Of a stretch of 17,824 nt of DNA, positions 1 to 7,016 are shown piece after piece. Positions within the stretch are counted from its first letter, which is position 1, and each line of letters begins with the position of its first letter. The notes beneath the pieces were generated by a model. That model was given only the letters and a program-made list of their open reading frames with translations. It did not search any database and was not told the origin of the DNA. Both the position numbers and the translations under genes were made by a program. Origin of the DNA: SIG607 sp045537575 (lineage in GTDB: Bacteria; Bacillota; Clostridia; Oscillospirales; Acutalibacteraceae); NCBI GenBank assembly GCA_045537575.1, contig JAZSPU010000040.1, positions 1-17,824 of the forward strand. Reading direction: 5' to 3'.

Positions 1-610
1 TGCAAAGGTTGACAGCAAGCTCCCCGTTATTGAAAATCTTCTTACCAAGGCTGATACACTTATTATCGGTGGCGGTATGGCATACACATTCCTCGCTGCA
101 AAGGGTTACGGTGTTGGTACTTCTCTTATTGATGAAACCAAAATTGATTACTGCCGCGATATGATGGCTAAGGCAGAAGAAAACGGCGTTAAGATTCTTC
201 TTCCTATCGACTGCACAGTAACCAAAGATTTCCCCGATCCCATTGATGCTCCCGTTGACGTAGCTGTTGTTGACGCAGACAAGATTCCTGCTGATATGAT
301 GAGCCTTGACATCGGTCCCAAGACTGCCGAACTTTATGCAGACGAAGTTAAGAATGCTAAGACTGTTGTATGGAACGGACCTATGGGCGTATTTGAAAAT
401 CCCATTCTTGCAAAGGGTACCTTCGCAGTTGCTCAGGCTCTTGCTGATACCGATGCTGTTACCGTTATCGGCGGCGGCGACTCTGCAGCAGCAGCTAACA
501 ACTTAGGCTTTGGCGATAAGATGACTCACATCTCTACCGGCGGCGGCGCTTCTCTTGAATTCCTCGAGGGCAAAGAGCTTCCCGGTATCGCAGCAATGAA
601 CGATAAATAA
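1..610 (+). CDS. pgk: Phosphoglycerate kinase, C-terminal part (5' end outside window)
   Basis: This enzyme transfers phosphate between 1,3-bisphosphoglycerate and ADP in cytoplasmic glycolysis. The reading frame is open from base 2, so the gene begins before the window and 202 residues are visible. An internal ATG at 77 is not the start, because residues before it (AKVDSKLPVIENLL, then LIIGGGMAYTF) continue the family pattern. The nucleotide-binding C-terminal domain is complete: a WNGPMGVFE segment, the glycine-rich GGGDSAAAA loop and the terminal STGGGASLEFLEGKELPGI signature. It is followed after 59 bases by tpiA and then gpmI, a common Firmicute glycolytic gene order (gapA-pgk-tpiA-gpmI). 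Codons favour CTT, GTT and AAG, as in highly expressed genes here. Identification is very secure. Confidence 0.97.
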   Translation, partial: AKVDSKLPVIENLLTKADTLIIGGGMAYTFLAAKGYGVGTSLIDETKIDYCRDMMAKAEENGVKILLPIDCTVTKDFPDPIDAPVDVAVVDADKIPADMMSLDIGPKTAELYADEVKNAKTVVWNGPMGVFENPILAKGTFAVAQALADTDAVTVIGGGDSAAAANNLGFGDKMTHISTGGGASLEFLEGKELPGIAAMNDK

Positions 611-622
611 TTTAAAAATATG

Positions 623-640
623 GGGCGGATAATTCCGCCC
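623..640 (+). other. Intercistronic hairpin between pgk and tpiA
   Basis: GGGCGGA at 623-629 pairs with TCCGCCC at 634-640 across a four-base loop. No T-run follows, so it is not a standard intrinsic terminator. It more likely acts as an mRNA-stabilising or processing element within the glycolytic transcript. That role is inference; only the hairpin is seen. Confidence 0.5.
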
Positions 641-669
641 TATACTTTAGTTGAGAAGGAGTAAAAATT

Positions 670-1437
670 ATGAATAAAGCAAAAAGAACTGCAGTTATCG
701 CTGGTAACTGGAAAATGAACAAAACCCCCGCAGAAACTACCGCACTTATTAACGAAATGAAGCCCTTAGTAAAGGATGCTGACTGCAAGGTAGTACTTTG
801 CGTTCCCGCAATTGACATTCCTGCCGCTGTTGAAGCTGCAAAGGGAAGCAACATCGAAATCGGCGCTGAAAACGTTCACTATAAAGAGAGCGGCGCATAT
901 ACCGGCGAAATCGCCGCTAATATGCTGGTTGAAGCAGGCGTTAAATACGTAGTAATCGGCCACAGTGAGAGAAGACAGTACTTCGGTGAAACCGATCAGA
1001 CCGTTAACCTTCGTACTCTTGCTGCTGTTAAAGCAGGTCTTACCGCTATTGTTTGCGTAGGCGAAACCCTTGAACAGAGAGAGCTCGGCTACACCGAAAC
1101 CCTTCTTAAGTTCCAGACTAAGATGGCTCTTACAAACGTTAGCGCAGATGAGCTTAAAAACATCATTATTGCTTACGAACCCGTTTGGGCTATCGGTACA
1201 GGCGTTACCGCTACTGCTGAACAGGCTGACGAAGGCAACGGCTTTGTAAGAGAAGCAATTGCTGAAGTTTACGGCAAGGATGTTGCAGAAACCGTTACCG
1301 TACAGTACGGCGGTTCTATGAATGCTAAGAATGCTGACGAATTGGTTGCTAAGGTAAACGTTGACGGCGGTCTTATCGGCGGCGCTTCCCTTAAGGCAGA
1401 AGATTTCTCTGTAATCGTAAAGGCAGCAAGTAAGTAA
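670..1437 (+). CDS. tpiA: Triosephosphate isomerase
   Basis: Interconverts dihydroxyacetone phosphate and glyceraldehyde 3-phosphate in the cytoplasm. The 255-residue length is normal for the family. Catalytic residues are visible: Asn13 and Lys15 in GNWKMNK, His98 in VIGHSERR, and Glu170 in AYEPVWAIGTG, which also opens the mobile loop 6. The phosphate-binding end of the barrel is present (YGGSMNAKN and GLIGGASL). The ATG at 670 follows a good ribosome site (GAGAAGGAGT). The gene lies between pgk and gpmI on the same strand with short gaps (59 and 25 bases), so the three are probably co-transcribed. Nothing looks unusual apart from small variation just after loop 6. Confidence 0.98.
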   Translation: MNKAKRTAVIAGNWKMNKTPAETTALINEMKPLVKDADCKVVLCVPAIDIPAAVEAAKGSNIEIGAENVHYKESGAYTGEIAANMLVEAGVKYVVIGHSERRQYFGETDQTVNLRTLAAVKAGLTAIVCVGETLEQRELGYTETLLKFQTKMALTNVSADELKNIIIAYEPVWAIGTGVTATAEQADEGNGFVREAIAEVYGKDVAETVTVQYGGSMNAKNADELVAKVNVDGGLIGGASLKAEDFSVIVKAASK

Positions 1438-1462
1438 TTAAAATTTTTCAAGAGGTATAAAA

Positions 1463-2977
1463 ATGAAAAAACCTGTTGTTTTATGTATAATGGATGGCTT
1501 CGGTATCAGCGAAATCAAAGAAGGTAACGCTATCGAAGCCGCCTCTACCCCTAATCTTTCTAAATTTTTCAGCGAAAACCCCTTTACCACTATCGGCGCT
1601 TCGGGACTTGACGTTGGTCTTCCCGACGGTCAGATGGGTAACAGCGAGGTAGGACACACCAATATCGGCGCAGGCAGAGTTGTTTATCAGATGCTTGTTA
1701 AGATTTCAAAGTCAATTAAGGACGGTAAATTCTTCGATATTCAGGTGATGAAAAATGCTATGGAAAACTGTGTTAAAAACGGCACAGCTCTCCATATGAT
1801 AGGTCTTCTTTCCGACGGCGGTGTGCATAGCCATATCGAGCACCTTTTCGGTATTCTTGAAATGGCTAAAAAGTACGGTCTTACTAAGGTTTACGTTCAC
1901 TGTCTTTTAGACGGCAGAGACGTTTCTACCACCTCGGGCGCAGGCTTTATCAGAGATTTAGAAAACAAAATGAATGAGCTTGGCGTTGGTAAAATTGCAT
2001 CTGTTATGGGCAGATACTACGCTATGGACAGAGACTTTGCATGGGATAGAGTAGAAAAGGCTTATGCCGCTATGGTTTACGGCGAAGGCGTTAAGGCTGA
2101 TGATGCCGCAAAAGCAGTTGAAGATTCCTATGCAAACGGCGTAACCGACGAATTTGTACTTCCTACCGTTATAAACGAGGATGGTATGATAAATGCCGGT
2201 GACAGCGTTGTTTCCTTTAACTTCCGTCCCGACAGAGCAAGACAGTTTACACGTTCCTTTGTTGATCCCGATTTCGACGGCTTTGAAAGAAAGAAGGGCT
2301 ATATGCCTTTAACCTACGTATGTATGACTCAGTATGATGAGACCATGCCTAACGTAAGTGTTGCTTTCCCGCCCGAAGAACTTAAGATGACCTTCGGTGA
2401 ATATCTTGCAAGTAAGAATATGACTCAGCTTCGTATTGCTGAAACTCAGAAATACGCTCACGTTACATTCTTCTTTAACGGCGGCGAGGAAAAGACCTTC
2501 GAGGGCGAGGACAGAATACTTATTCAGTCTCCCGACGTTCCTACCTTTGACCTTCAGCCTGAAATGAGCGCATATCCCGTTTGCGACGCTGTTTGCGAAC
2601 AGATTTTATCCGGCAAATATGATGCAGTTATCCTTAACTTTGCTAACTGCGATATGGTAGGTCATACAGGTGTATTTGATGCCGCAGTTAAGGCTGTTGA
2701 AGCAGTGGACACCTGCGTTGGCAGAGTAGTTGAGGCAACAAACAAAATGGGCGGCGTAACCTTTATTACTGCCGACCACGGAAATGCCGATTGTATGATA
2801 GGCGAGGACGGACAGCCCTTTACTCCCCACACTACAAATCTTGTTCCTTTCTGTGTTGTAGGTTATGACTGTGAGCTTAAGGAAGGCGGCAAGCTTGCCG
2901 ATATTATTCCCTCAATGCTTACGGTTTTAGGTCTTCCTAAACCTGCAGAAATGGACGGCGAATCCCTTATAAAATAA
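1463..2977 (+). CDS. gpmI: 2,3-bisphosphoglycerate-independent phosphoglycerate mutase
   Basis: Converts 3-phosphoglycerate to 2-phosphoglycerate using two divalent metal ions (usually manganese) and a phosphoserine intermediate. The 504-residue length fits the family (about 510). The alkaline-phosphatase-like metal domain shows Asp11 in IMDGFG, the nucleophile Ser61 in MGNSEVGH, and the late metal motif TADHGNAD. The substrate domain shows LSDGGVHSH (His122), LLDGRD and FNFRPDRARQ. The start ATG at 1463 has an AAGAGGTAT ribosome site. It is the last gene of the glycolytic block, with a strong terminator immediately downstream; no enolase gene follows in this window. Confidence 0.98.
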   Translation: MKKPVVLCIMDGFGISEIKEGNAIEAASTPNLSKFFSENPFTTIGASGLDVGLPDGQMGNSEVGHTNIGAGRVVYQMLVKISKSIKDGKFFDIQVMKNAMENCVKNGTALHMIGLLSDGGVHSHIEHLFGILEMAKKYGLTKVYVHCLLDGRDVSTTSGAGFIRDLENKMNELGVGKIASVMGRYYAMDRDFAWDRVEKAYAAMVYGEGVKADDAAKAVEDSYANGVTDEFVLPTVINEDGMINAGDSVVSFNFRPDRARQFTRSFVDPDFDGFERKKGYMPLTYVCMTQYDETMPNVSVAFPPEELKMTFGEYLASKNMTQLRIAETQKYAHVTFFFNGGEEKTFEGEDRILIQSPDVPTFDLQPEMSAYPVCDAVCEQILSGKYDAVILNFANCDMVGHTGVFDAAVKAVEAVDTCVGRVVEATNKMGGVTFITADHGNADCMIGEDGQPFTPHTTNLVPFCVVGYDCELKEGGKLADIIPSMLTVLGLPKPAEMDGESLIK

Positions 2978-2995
2978 AGAAATTAAGCCAATTAA

Positions 2996-3040
2996 AAAAG
3001 CATCTGAAATTCCTCTGAATTTCAGATGCTTTTAGTTTTT
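2996..3040. terminator. Bidirectional intrinsic terminator (gpmI and converging kinase-like gene)
   Basis: A perfect 17-bp stem (2996-3012 with 3017-3033) closes a CTCT loop. On the plus strand it runs into TTTTAGTTTTTT. On the minus strand the other arm runs into CTTTTTTAATT. It lies between two converging stop codons (2977 and 3048), so it can end both transcripts. Confidence 0.93.
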
Positions 3041-3047
3041 TGTGCGG

Positions 3048-4772
3048 TTATTGTCCTGAGGTTGTGTTTTGGGAAGTGTTCGTATTATTGTCTGTTTCGT
3101 TGCCTGTTTCGTTTGAACGCACACTACTGTAGTAAACCACGATTTTGTCGTCGGGGCTTAAGCTGTCACCCGATTTGGGATCGGATTTAACCACGTAATG
3201 ATAGCCTACAGAACTATCCTCTATTTCATAGAAGGTTATATTTTTATAACTGAAACCAGCTTTAAACAGAGTGATTAAGGCTTCTTCGTAGCTTTGACCT
3301 TCAAGGTCAGGCATTATAAGAATATTAGGGCCAAGACTAAGGGTAACGTAAATTGTGGAATCGCGTTTAACCTCACTGCCCGGCTTATAGTCCTGATCAA
3401 CTACTATTCCCGCTTCTTTATTTGAATACTTTTTGCCCAGCACTTCGAATTTGAATTCGGGGTAGTTGGCTAACAGGTCTTCAAAGGTAAGTTCGCCCGA
3501 AGAAAAATCGGGAACGGTTATAAGAAGTTCATCCTTTTGAGAAGGAACGGAACTGCTTTCCTCAGAGGAACTGCTTATTGTACTGTCAATATCACTACTG
3601 CTTGCTGTACTGCTTCTTGACGGTAAAAATTCAACAAAGAGCCATACGATAAAAACAATAAGAAGTATTGCGGCTGCTGTTATTACTGCCGCAAGAACAG
3701 CGGCTTTTTTAGCGGAATTATCCTTCTTTTTTGATGAAACCTGAACGGGAACGGCTGTTTTAACGCCTTTTTCCTTTTCTGCTTTTGGCGCAATGGCTGT
3801 AAAGCTTGTGGTCATATCAATGGCAGGGGAAATGTCAATTTTCAGTTCATCCATATTAGCCGTGCGGTTTTCTTTTGTAATCTGCAGAGCATTGGCAAGG
3901 GTGGTAAGAACGGGGGCGGGTAATGTTTCCGCTACCTTTGAAGGTACGTTCATCTTGTCGTCGGTAACCCTCTCATTAGCTTCGGGAAGCGCAGAGCCGA
4001 TAAGTACGCGGAAAAGTGTTGATGCAAAACCGTAAACGTCAGTGGATTCATCAATTTCGCCGTCAAAAAGTCCGTACTGCTCGGCGGCGGCATAGCCGGG
4101 GAATACCTGAGAGTTTATGGGACTGCCTGCTTTTCGCAGTTTCAGTATAGAAAAACCGCTTAATCTGAGTTTTCCGTCTCTGCCCACAATAACCGTTTCG
4201 GGAGAAATACCGCCGTGAATTATTCCTGCTTTATGAAGGGCGGATATTGCGGAAACAAGGGGCATAAATAAGGATTTTGCCTGTTCCCAAGAAAGAGTTC
4301 CGCCGTTTCGAAGTAAAAATTCACGCAGAGTTATGCCCTGAGCCGCTTTTGAAATTACGTATGCTGTATTATTACATTCGATAATATCGCATATCTGGGG
4401 AGCGGCGGCAACCTTTAATTCCTTTAGTTTTTTTGCAAGGTCAACAAAGTCAAGCAAAGCGGCGTTATAATAATATTCGTTGCCTTCGGTTATAACGCAC
4501 TTTAGGTGTTCATCTCTTTTAGCAAGTGGAACAGGGAAGAATTCGCGGATATTTATAATGGAGTTGGTTTCGCTGTCCCAACCGATATAAGTAATACCTT
4601 CGCCGTTAATTTCAAGGGCTTTGCCTATTATGTATTTGCCTTGGATACGGGATTTGATAGGTAAAGTTCCAAAAGGATTGAGGGTAGATGCGTTGTGGGA
4701 GCAGATAGGACATATTTCCTCTCCGCCGTTATCGTTCATACAACCCATACAAAGTCTGTCGAAAGTCAGCAT
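3048..4772 (-). CDS. Zinc-ribbon, kinase-fold, PASTA membrane protein (predicted pseudokinase)
   Basis: A 574-residue membrane protein built like a PrkC/PknB-type Ser/Thr kinase. In order: a four-cysteine zinc-ribbon-like head (Cys8, 11, 21, 24); a kinase fold at about 45-315 with a glycine loop (ALEINGEGITYIGW); a basic linker; one membrane helix at about 358-383; a Ser-rich stretch; two PASTA-like repeats (about 417-482 and 483-550); and an Asn/Thr-rich tail. Related clostridial kinases read VAIKEYFP, HRDISPDN and DFG. Here these positions read INIREFFP (Lys to Arg76), HGGISPET (Asp to Gly188, Asn to Thr193) and GFS at 206-208. All standard catalytic residues are thus replaced while the fold landmarks (PGYAAAEQY, DVYGFA) remain. 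I infer a non-catalytic scaffold or sensor with its PASTA domains outside the cell. It has a good ribosome site (AGAAAGGA) and its own promoter. Confidence 0.85.
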   Translation of the reverse strand: MLTFDRLCMGCMNDNGGEEICPICSHNASTLNPFGTLPIKSRIQGKYIIGKALEINGEGITYIGWDSETNSIINIREFFPVPLAKRDEHLKCVITEGNEYYYNAALLDFVDLAKKLKELKVAAAPQICDIIECNNTAYVISKAAQGITLREFLLRNGGTLSWEQAKSLFMPLVSAISALHKAGIIHGGISPETVIVGRDGKLRLSGFSILKLRKAGSPINSQVFPGYAAAEQYGLFDGEIDESTDVYGFASTLFRVLIGSALPEANERVTDDKMNVPSKVAETLPAPVLTTLANALQITKENRTANMDELKIDISPAIDMTTSFTAIAPKAEKEKGVKTAVPVQVSSKKKDNSAKKAAVLAAVITAAAILLIVFIVWLFVEFLPSRSSTASSSDIDSTISSSSEESSSVPSQKDELLITVPDFSSGELTFEDLLANYPEFKFEVLGKKYSNKEAGIVVDQDYKPGSEVKRDSTIYVTLSLGPNILIMPDLEGQSYEEALITLFKAGFSYKNITFYEIEDSSVGYHYVVKSDPKSGDSLSPDDKIVVYYSSVRSNETGNETDNNTNTSQNTTSGQ

Positions 4773-4813
4773 AAAATGGTTCCTTTCTGAAATTTGAGTT
4801 TAACTTTAATACA

Positions 4814-4842
4814 ATTATATCATAATCCGTAACTTTATTCAA
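4814..4842 (-). promoter_or_regulatory. Sigma-A-like promoter for the kinase-fold gene
   Basis: Read on the minus strand: TTGAAT (4842-4837), a 17-base spacer, then a perfect TATAAT (4819-4814) preceded by TGA, an extended -10. The -35 box overlaps the stop codon of the upstream metallophosphoesterase. The kinase-fold gene can therefore be transcribed separately. Confidence 0.75.
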
Positions 4843-5509
4843 GTGGGATTAGGCTTTTAAAGACACAGGAGTGCTTTTGGGTAATCATTCTGTCCTCGTG
4901 AAGAGAACCGAAATACCAATGCTTAAAAACACAAAGTCGGCTGATTTTGTCAAAGTAGCCGTTAATTTTTGTAATAAGCTCGGTTTCGCCTCGTCTTAAC
5001 TGCATTGCGCTTTTAACGGGGGAGGGGGGCTCGTGGGTAAGGATATAATCAACGGTTCTGTTATTTTCGTCAAGAAGCTGTGCGCCTTGAGCCATCTCTT
5101 CGGGGGTAGCAAGTTCCTCGCGCCACCATTTTCCGCTTTCAACCCTCATATCCTTATCTACACTTTCGCCTCCGCCAAAGGTGAATATTTTTTTGCCTTC
5201 AACGGTATATATCTGACCGCGGCACAGATGAATAAGATTTCGGTCAATTCTGTGAATTAGTCCGCCCTTCCAGACGGTTTTTCTGCAACGGTTTATTTGG
5301 TCGAAATTATCGTGGGTGCCGTCAAGAAAAGCCACCGTATATTTTCGGCTTCCAAGATATTTAATAACGTCCTTTTCTTCTTTGTCGCCGTTCCATAAAA
5401 AACCGAAGTCGCCGCAGACGATAACGGTATCCCCTGCTTTAAGCTTTCGCCATTGTCTGTCAAAAAGGCGGTCAATATCGCCGTGCATATCTCCCGTTAC
5501 GTAAACCAA
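4835..5509 (-). CDS. Calcineurin-like metallophosphoesterase with altered metal-2 ligands
   Basis: A cytoplasmic protein of the calcineurin-like phosphoesterase fold, probably 224 residues. I chose the TTG at 5509: the ribosome site AGAGGTGA ends only about one base before the other TTG at 5515, but sits at normal distance from 5509. Numbered from 5509, the motifs are GDMHG (Asp7, His9), GDFGFLW (Asp34), DGTHDN (65-67), ILTHEPPS (His159) and FGSLHED (201-204). In this superfamily the third motif is normally GNH[DE] and the last GHxH; here Asn is Thr65 and the first His is Ser202. Both usually bind metal 2, while the metal-1 ligands (Asp7, His9, His204) remain. Activity may be lost or altered. 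The substrate is unknown. It lies upstream of the pseudokinase gene and divergent from the PBP5-like gene. Confidence 0.82.
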   Translation of the reverse strand: MVYVTGDMHGDIDRLFDRQWRKLKAGDTVIVCGDFGFLWNGDKEEKDVIKYLGSRKYTVAFLDGTHDNFDQINRCRKTVWKGGLIHRIDRNLIHLCRGQIYTVEGKKIFTFGGGESVDKDMRVESGKWWREELATPEEMAQGAQLLDENNRTVDYILTHEPPSPVKSAMQLRRGETELITKINGYFDKISRLCVFKHWYFGSLHEDRMITQKHSCVFKSLIPLE

Positions 5510-5539
5510 AATCAATCACCTCTTTTTGTCTAAAAATAC

Positions 5540-5597
5540 TTTTATTTATGTAGATAATGTAGTATAATAACTATATACAAGGACATTATACTACATT
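5540..5597. promoter_or_regulatory. Face-to-face promoter region with perfect 13-bp inverted repeat
   Basis: The arms 5556-5568 (AATGTAGTATAAT) and 5585-5597 (ATTATACTACATT) are exact reverse complements 16 bases apart. Each arm contains TATAAT reading toward the other. The left box (5563-5568) fits transcription of the PBP5-like gene, with only a weak -35 (TTTATT at 5540). The right one, on the minus strand, fits the metallophosphoesterase gene. A second ATGTAG at 5548 lies 9 bases before the one in the left arm. A regulator binding both arms could control both genes; no regulator is identified. Confidence 0.6.
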
Positions 5598-5612
5598 TCG
5601 GGAGTTTTTGCT

Positions 5613-7016
5613 ATGAAAAAAAGAATTTTTTCTATAGTTTTAATAATTTGTTTACTTTTTTCGGCTGTTTTACCCGTTAATGCCTTCGAAATCACCTCTT
5701 TTGAGGTGCCCGGTGAGGCAGCGGCGTTGGTTAGTCTTGATACAGGGGAAGTGCTTTACGGCAAAAATATGGATAAAAGGGTATATCCTGCATCAATGGT
5801 TCAGATAATGACAGCGGTTGTTATTTTAGAAAACGTACCCGACCTTGAAAGCTATAAGGTTACTATGACCGAGAGCGCATATAACAGCATTTTGGGTACG
5901 GGCTCTGCAATTCTTCATTTAAAGGTGGGTGAGGAATTAAACGGTAAGGATGCCCTTGCCGCTATGCTTGTTTCTTCGGCAGGCGACGTCATTTACGCAT
6001 ACTGCGAAGCGGTGGGAGGAAGCATTGACGGTTTTGTTAAAATGATGAACGATAAAGCCAATGCTATGGGACTTAAAAACACTCATTTTACCAATCCTAT
6101 AGGGCTTCACGATAAAAACAACTATACCACTGTAAATGATATTATAACCCTTACGAAATATGCCATTGAAAAATATCCCATATTCAGCGAAATAACTTCA
6201 AAGTCACGCTATAAAATGTCTGCGACTAATATGAGGGATGAAAGAACGATAGTTACTACTAACTTCCTTGTAGATACAAGCACAAACTATTATTATACCT
6301 ATTGCACCGGTACCAAAACAGGATATACCGACGAAGCGGGAAGATGCGTTACCGCTACCGCTTCCTATAACGGTTATAAATATTTAGCGGTGCTTATGGG
6401 CTGTCCGTCAGGCAGTACAAGGGTTGAATTTACTGCCGCCCGTCAGCTTTTCAGATGGGCGTTTAACGGCTTTGAATATAAAGCTATACTTGATACCGCA
6501 TCTCCCGTAGCGGAAATGCCCCTTCGTCTTTCTATGGAGACCGACTACGTAGCCCTTTATCCCGAAAAACAGCTAACCTCCATTTTGCCTAAGGAAGCGG
6601 ACAATTCCACCATTATAATAAATCCTGTACTTTCCAAAAAAAGCGTTGACGCCCCCGTTAAAAAGGGACAGGTTTTAGGAACAGCCGAAATTGTTTATGC
6701 TGAACAGGTTATAGGAACGGTAAATCTTGTGGCAGGTGAGGACGTTAAGGCAAACGGACTTCTTAAATTCTTTGATATAATAAGAAGGATTTTTACTTCC
6801 CTTGCTTTCAAAATTATTTTTACCCTTATAATTCTTTGCGCTGCTTTGTTCTTTGCATACGTTGTCTATATCAATACAAAGGATAAAAAACGCAAAAGAC
6901 GGGTAAAATATATACCGTATGATGAGGAAAAAGAACTTCTGAAAAAACAAAAAAGCCGCCGAAAGAGAGAAAAGGCGGGCAGACCTAAATACAAAGGAGA
7001 AACTAGTGATGAATAA
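5613..7016 (+). CDS. PBP5/DacF-like D-Ala-D-Ala carboxypeptidase family protein, catalytic motifs degenerate
   Basis: A 467-residue exported protein of the penicillin-binding peptidase S11 family, which trims the D-Ala end of peptidoglycan stem peptides. In order: a signal peptide (1-24, ending VNA), the peptidase domain (about 28-285), a PBP5 C-terminal-like beta domain (about 290-380), a membrane helix (about 394-420) and a very basic cytoplasmic tail. The active-site motif SxxK is Ser61-Met-Val-Gln64 (codon CAG at 5802), so the essential lysine is missing. The SxN motif is Ser122-Ala-Gly124. KTG is intact (235-237). It should not act as a normal acylating carboxypeptidase, and may bind wall peptides instead. 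The ATG at 5613 follows CGGGAG. The 3' end overlaps the next gene by 8 bases, so the two are translationally linked. Confidence 0.88.
   Translation: MKKRIFSIVLIICLLFSAVLPVNAFEITSFEVPGEAAALVSLDTGEVLYGKNMDKRVYPASMVQIMTAVVILENVPDLESYKVTMTESAYNSILGTGSAILHLKVGEELNGKDALAAMLVSSAGDVIYAYCEAVGGSIDGFVKMMNDKANAMGLKNTHFTNPIGLHDKNNYTTVNDIITLTKYAIEKYPIFSEITSKSRYKMSATNMRDERTIVTTNFLVDTSTNYYYTYCTGTKTGYTDEAGRCVTATASYNGYKYLAVLMGCPSGSTRVEFTAARQLFRWAFNGFEYKAILDTASPVAEMPLRLSMETDYVALYPEKQLTSILPKEADNSTIIINPVLSKKSVDAPVKKGQVLGTAEIVYAEQVIGTVNLVAGEDVKANGLLKFFDIIRRIFTSLAFKIIFTLIILCAALFFAYVVYINTKDKKRKRRVKYIPYDEEKELLKKQKSRRKREKAGRPKYKGETSDE

Noticed and set aside
77..79. ATG at 77 as start of the phosphoglycerate kinase gene
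   Set aside because: The frame is open to the window edge and the residues before it match the family, so the gene is simply cut by the window.
623..640. Terminator between pgk and tpiA
   Set aside because: The stem is good but no T-run follows, and tpiA directly downstream has a ribosome site but no clear promoter.
5556..5597. BlaI/MecI or CopY-type operator
   Set aside because: The half-sites TGTAGTA and TACTACA resemble BlaI half-sites, but their order and 16-base spacing are opposite to the compact operators of that family, and no such regulator gene is present.
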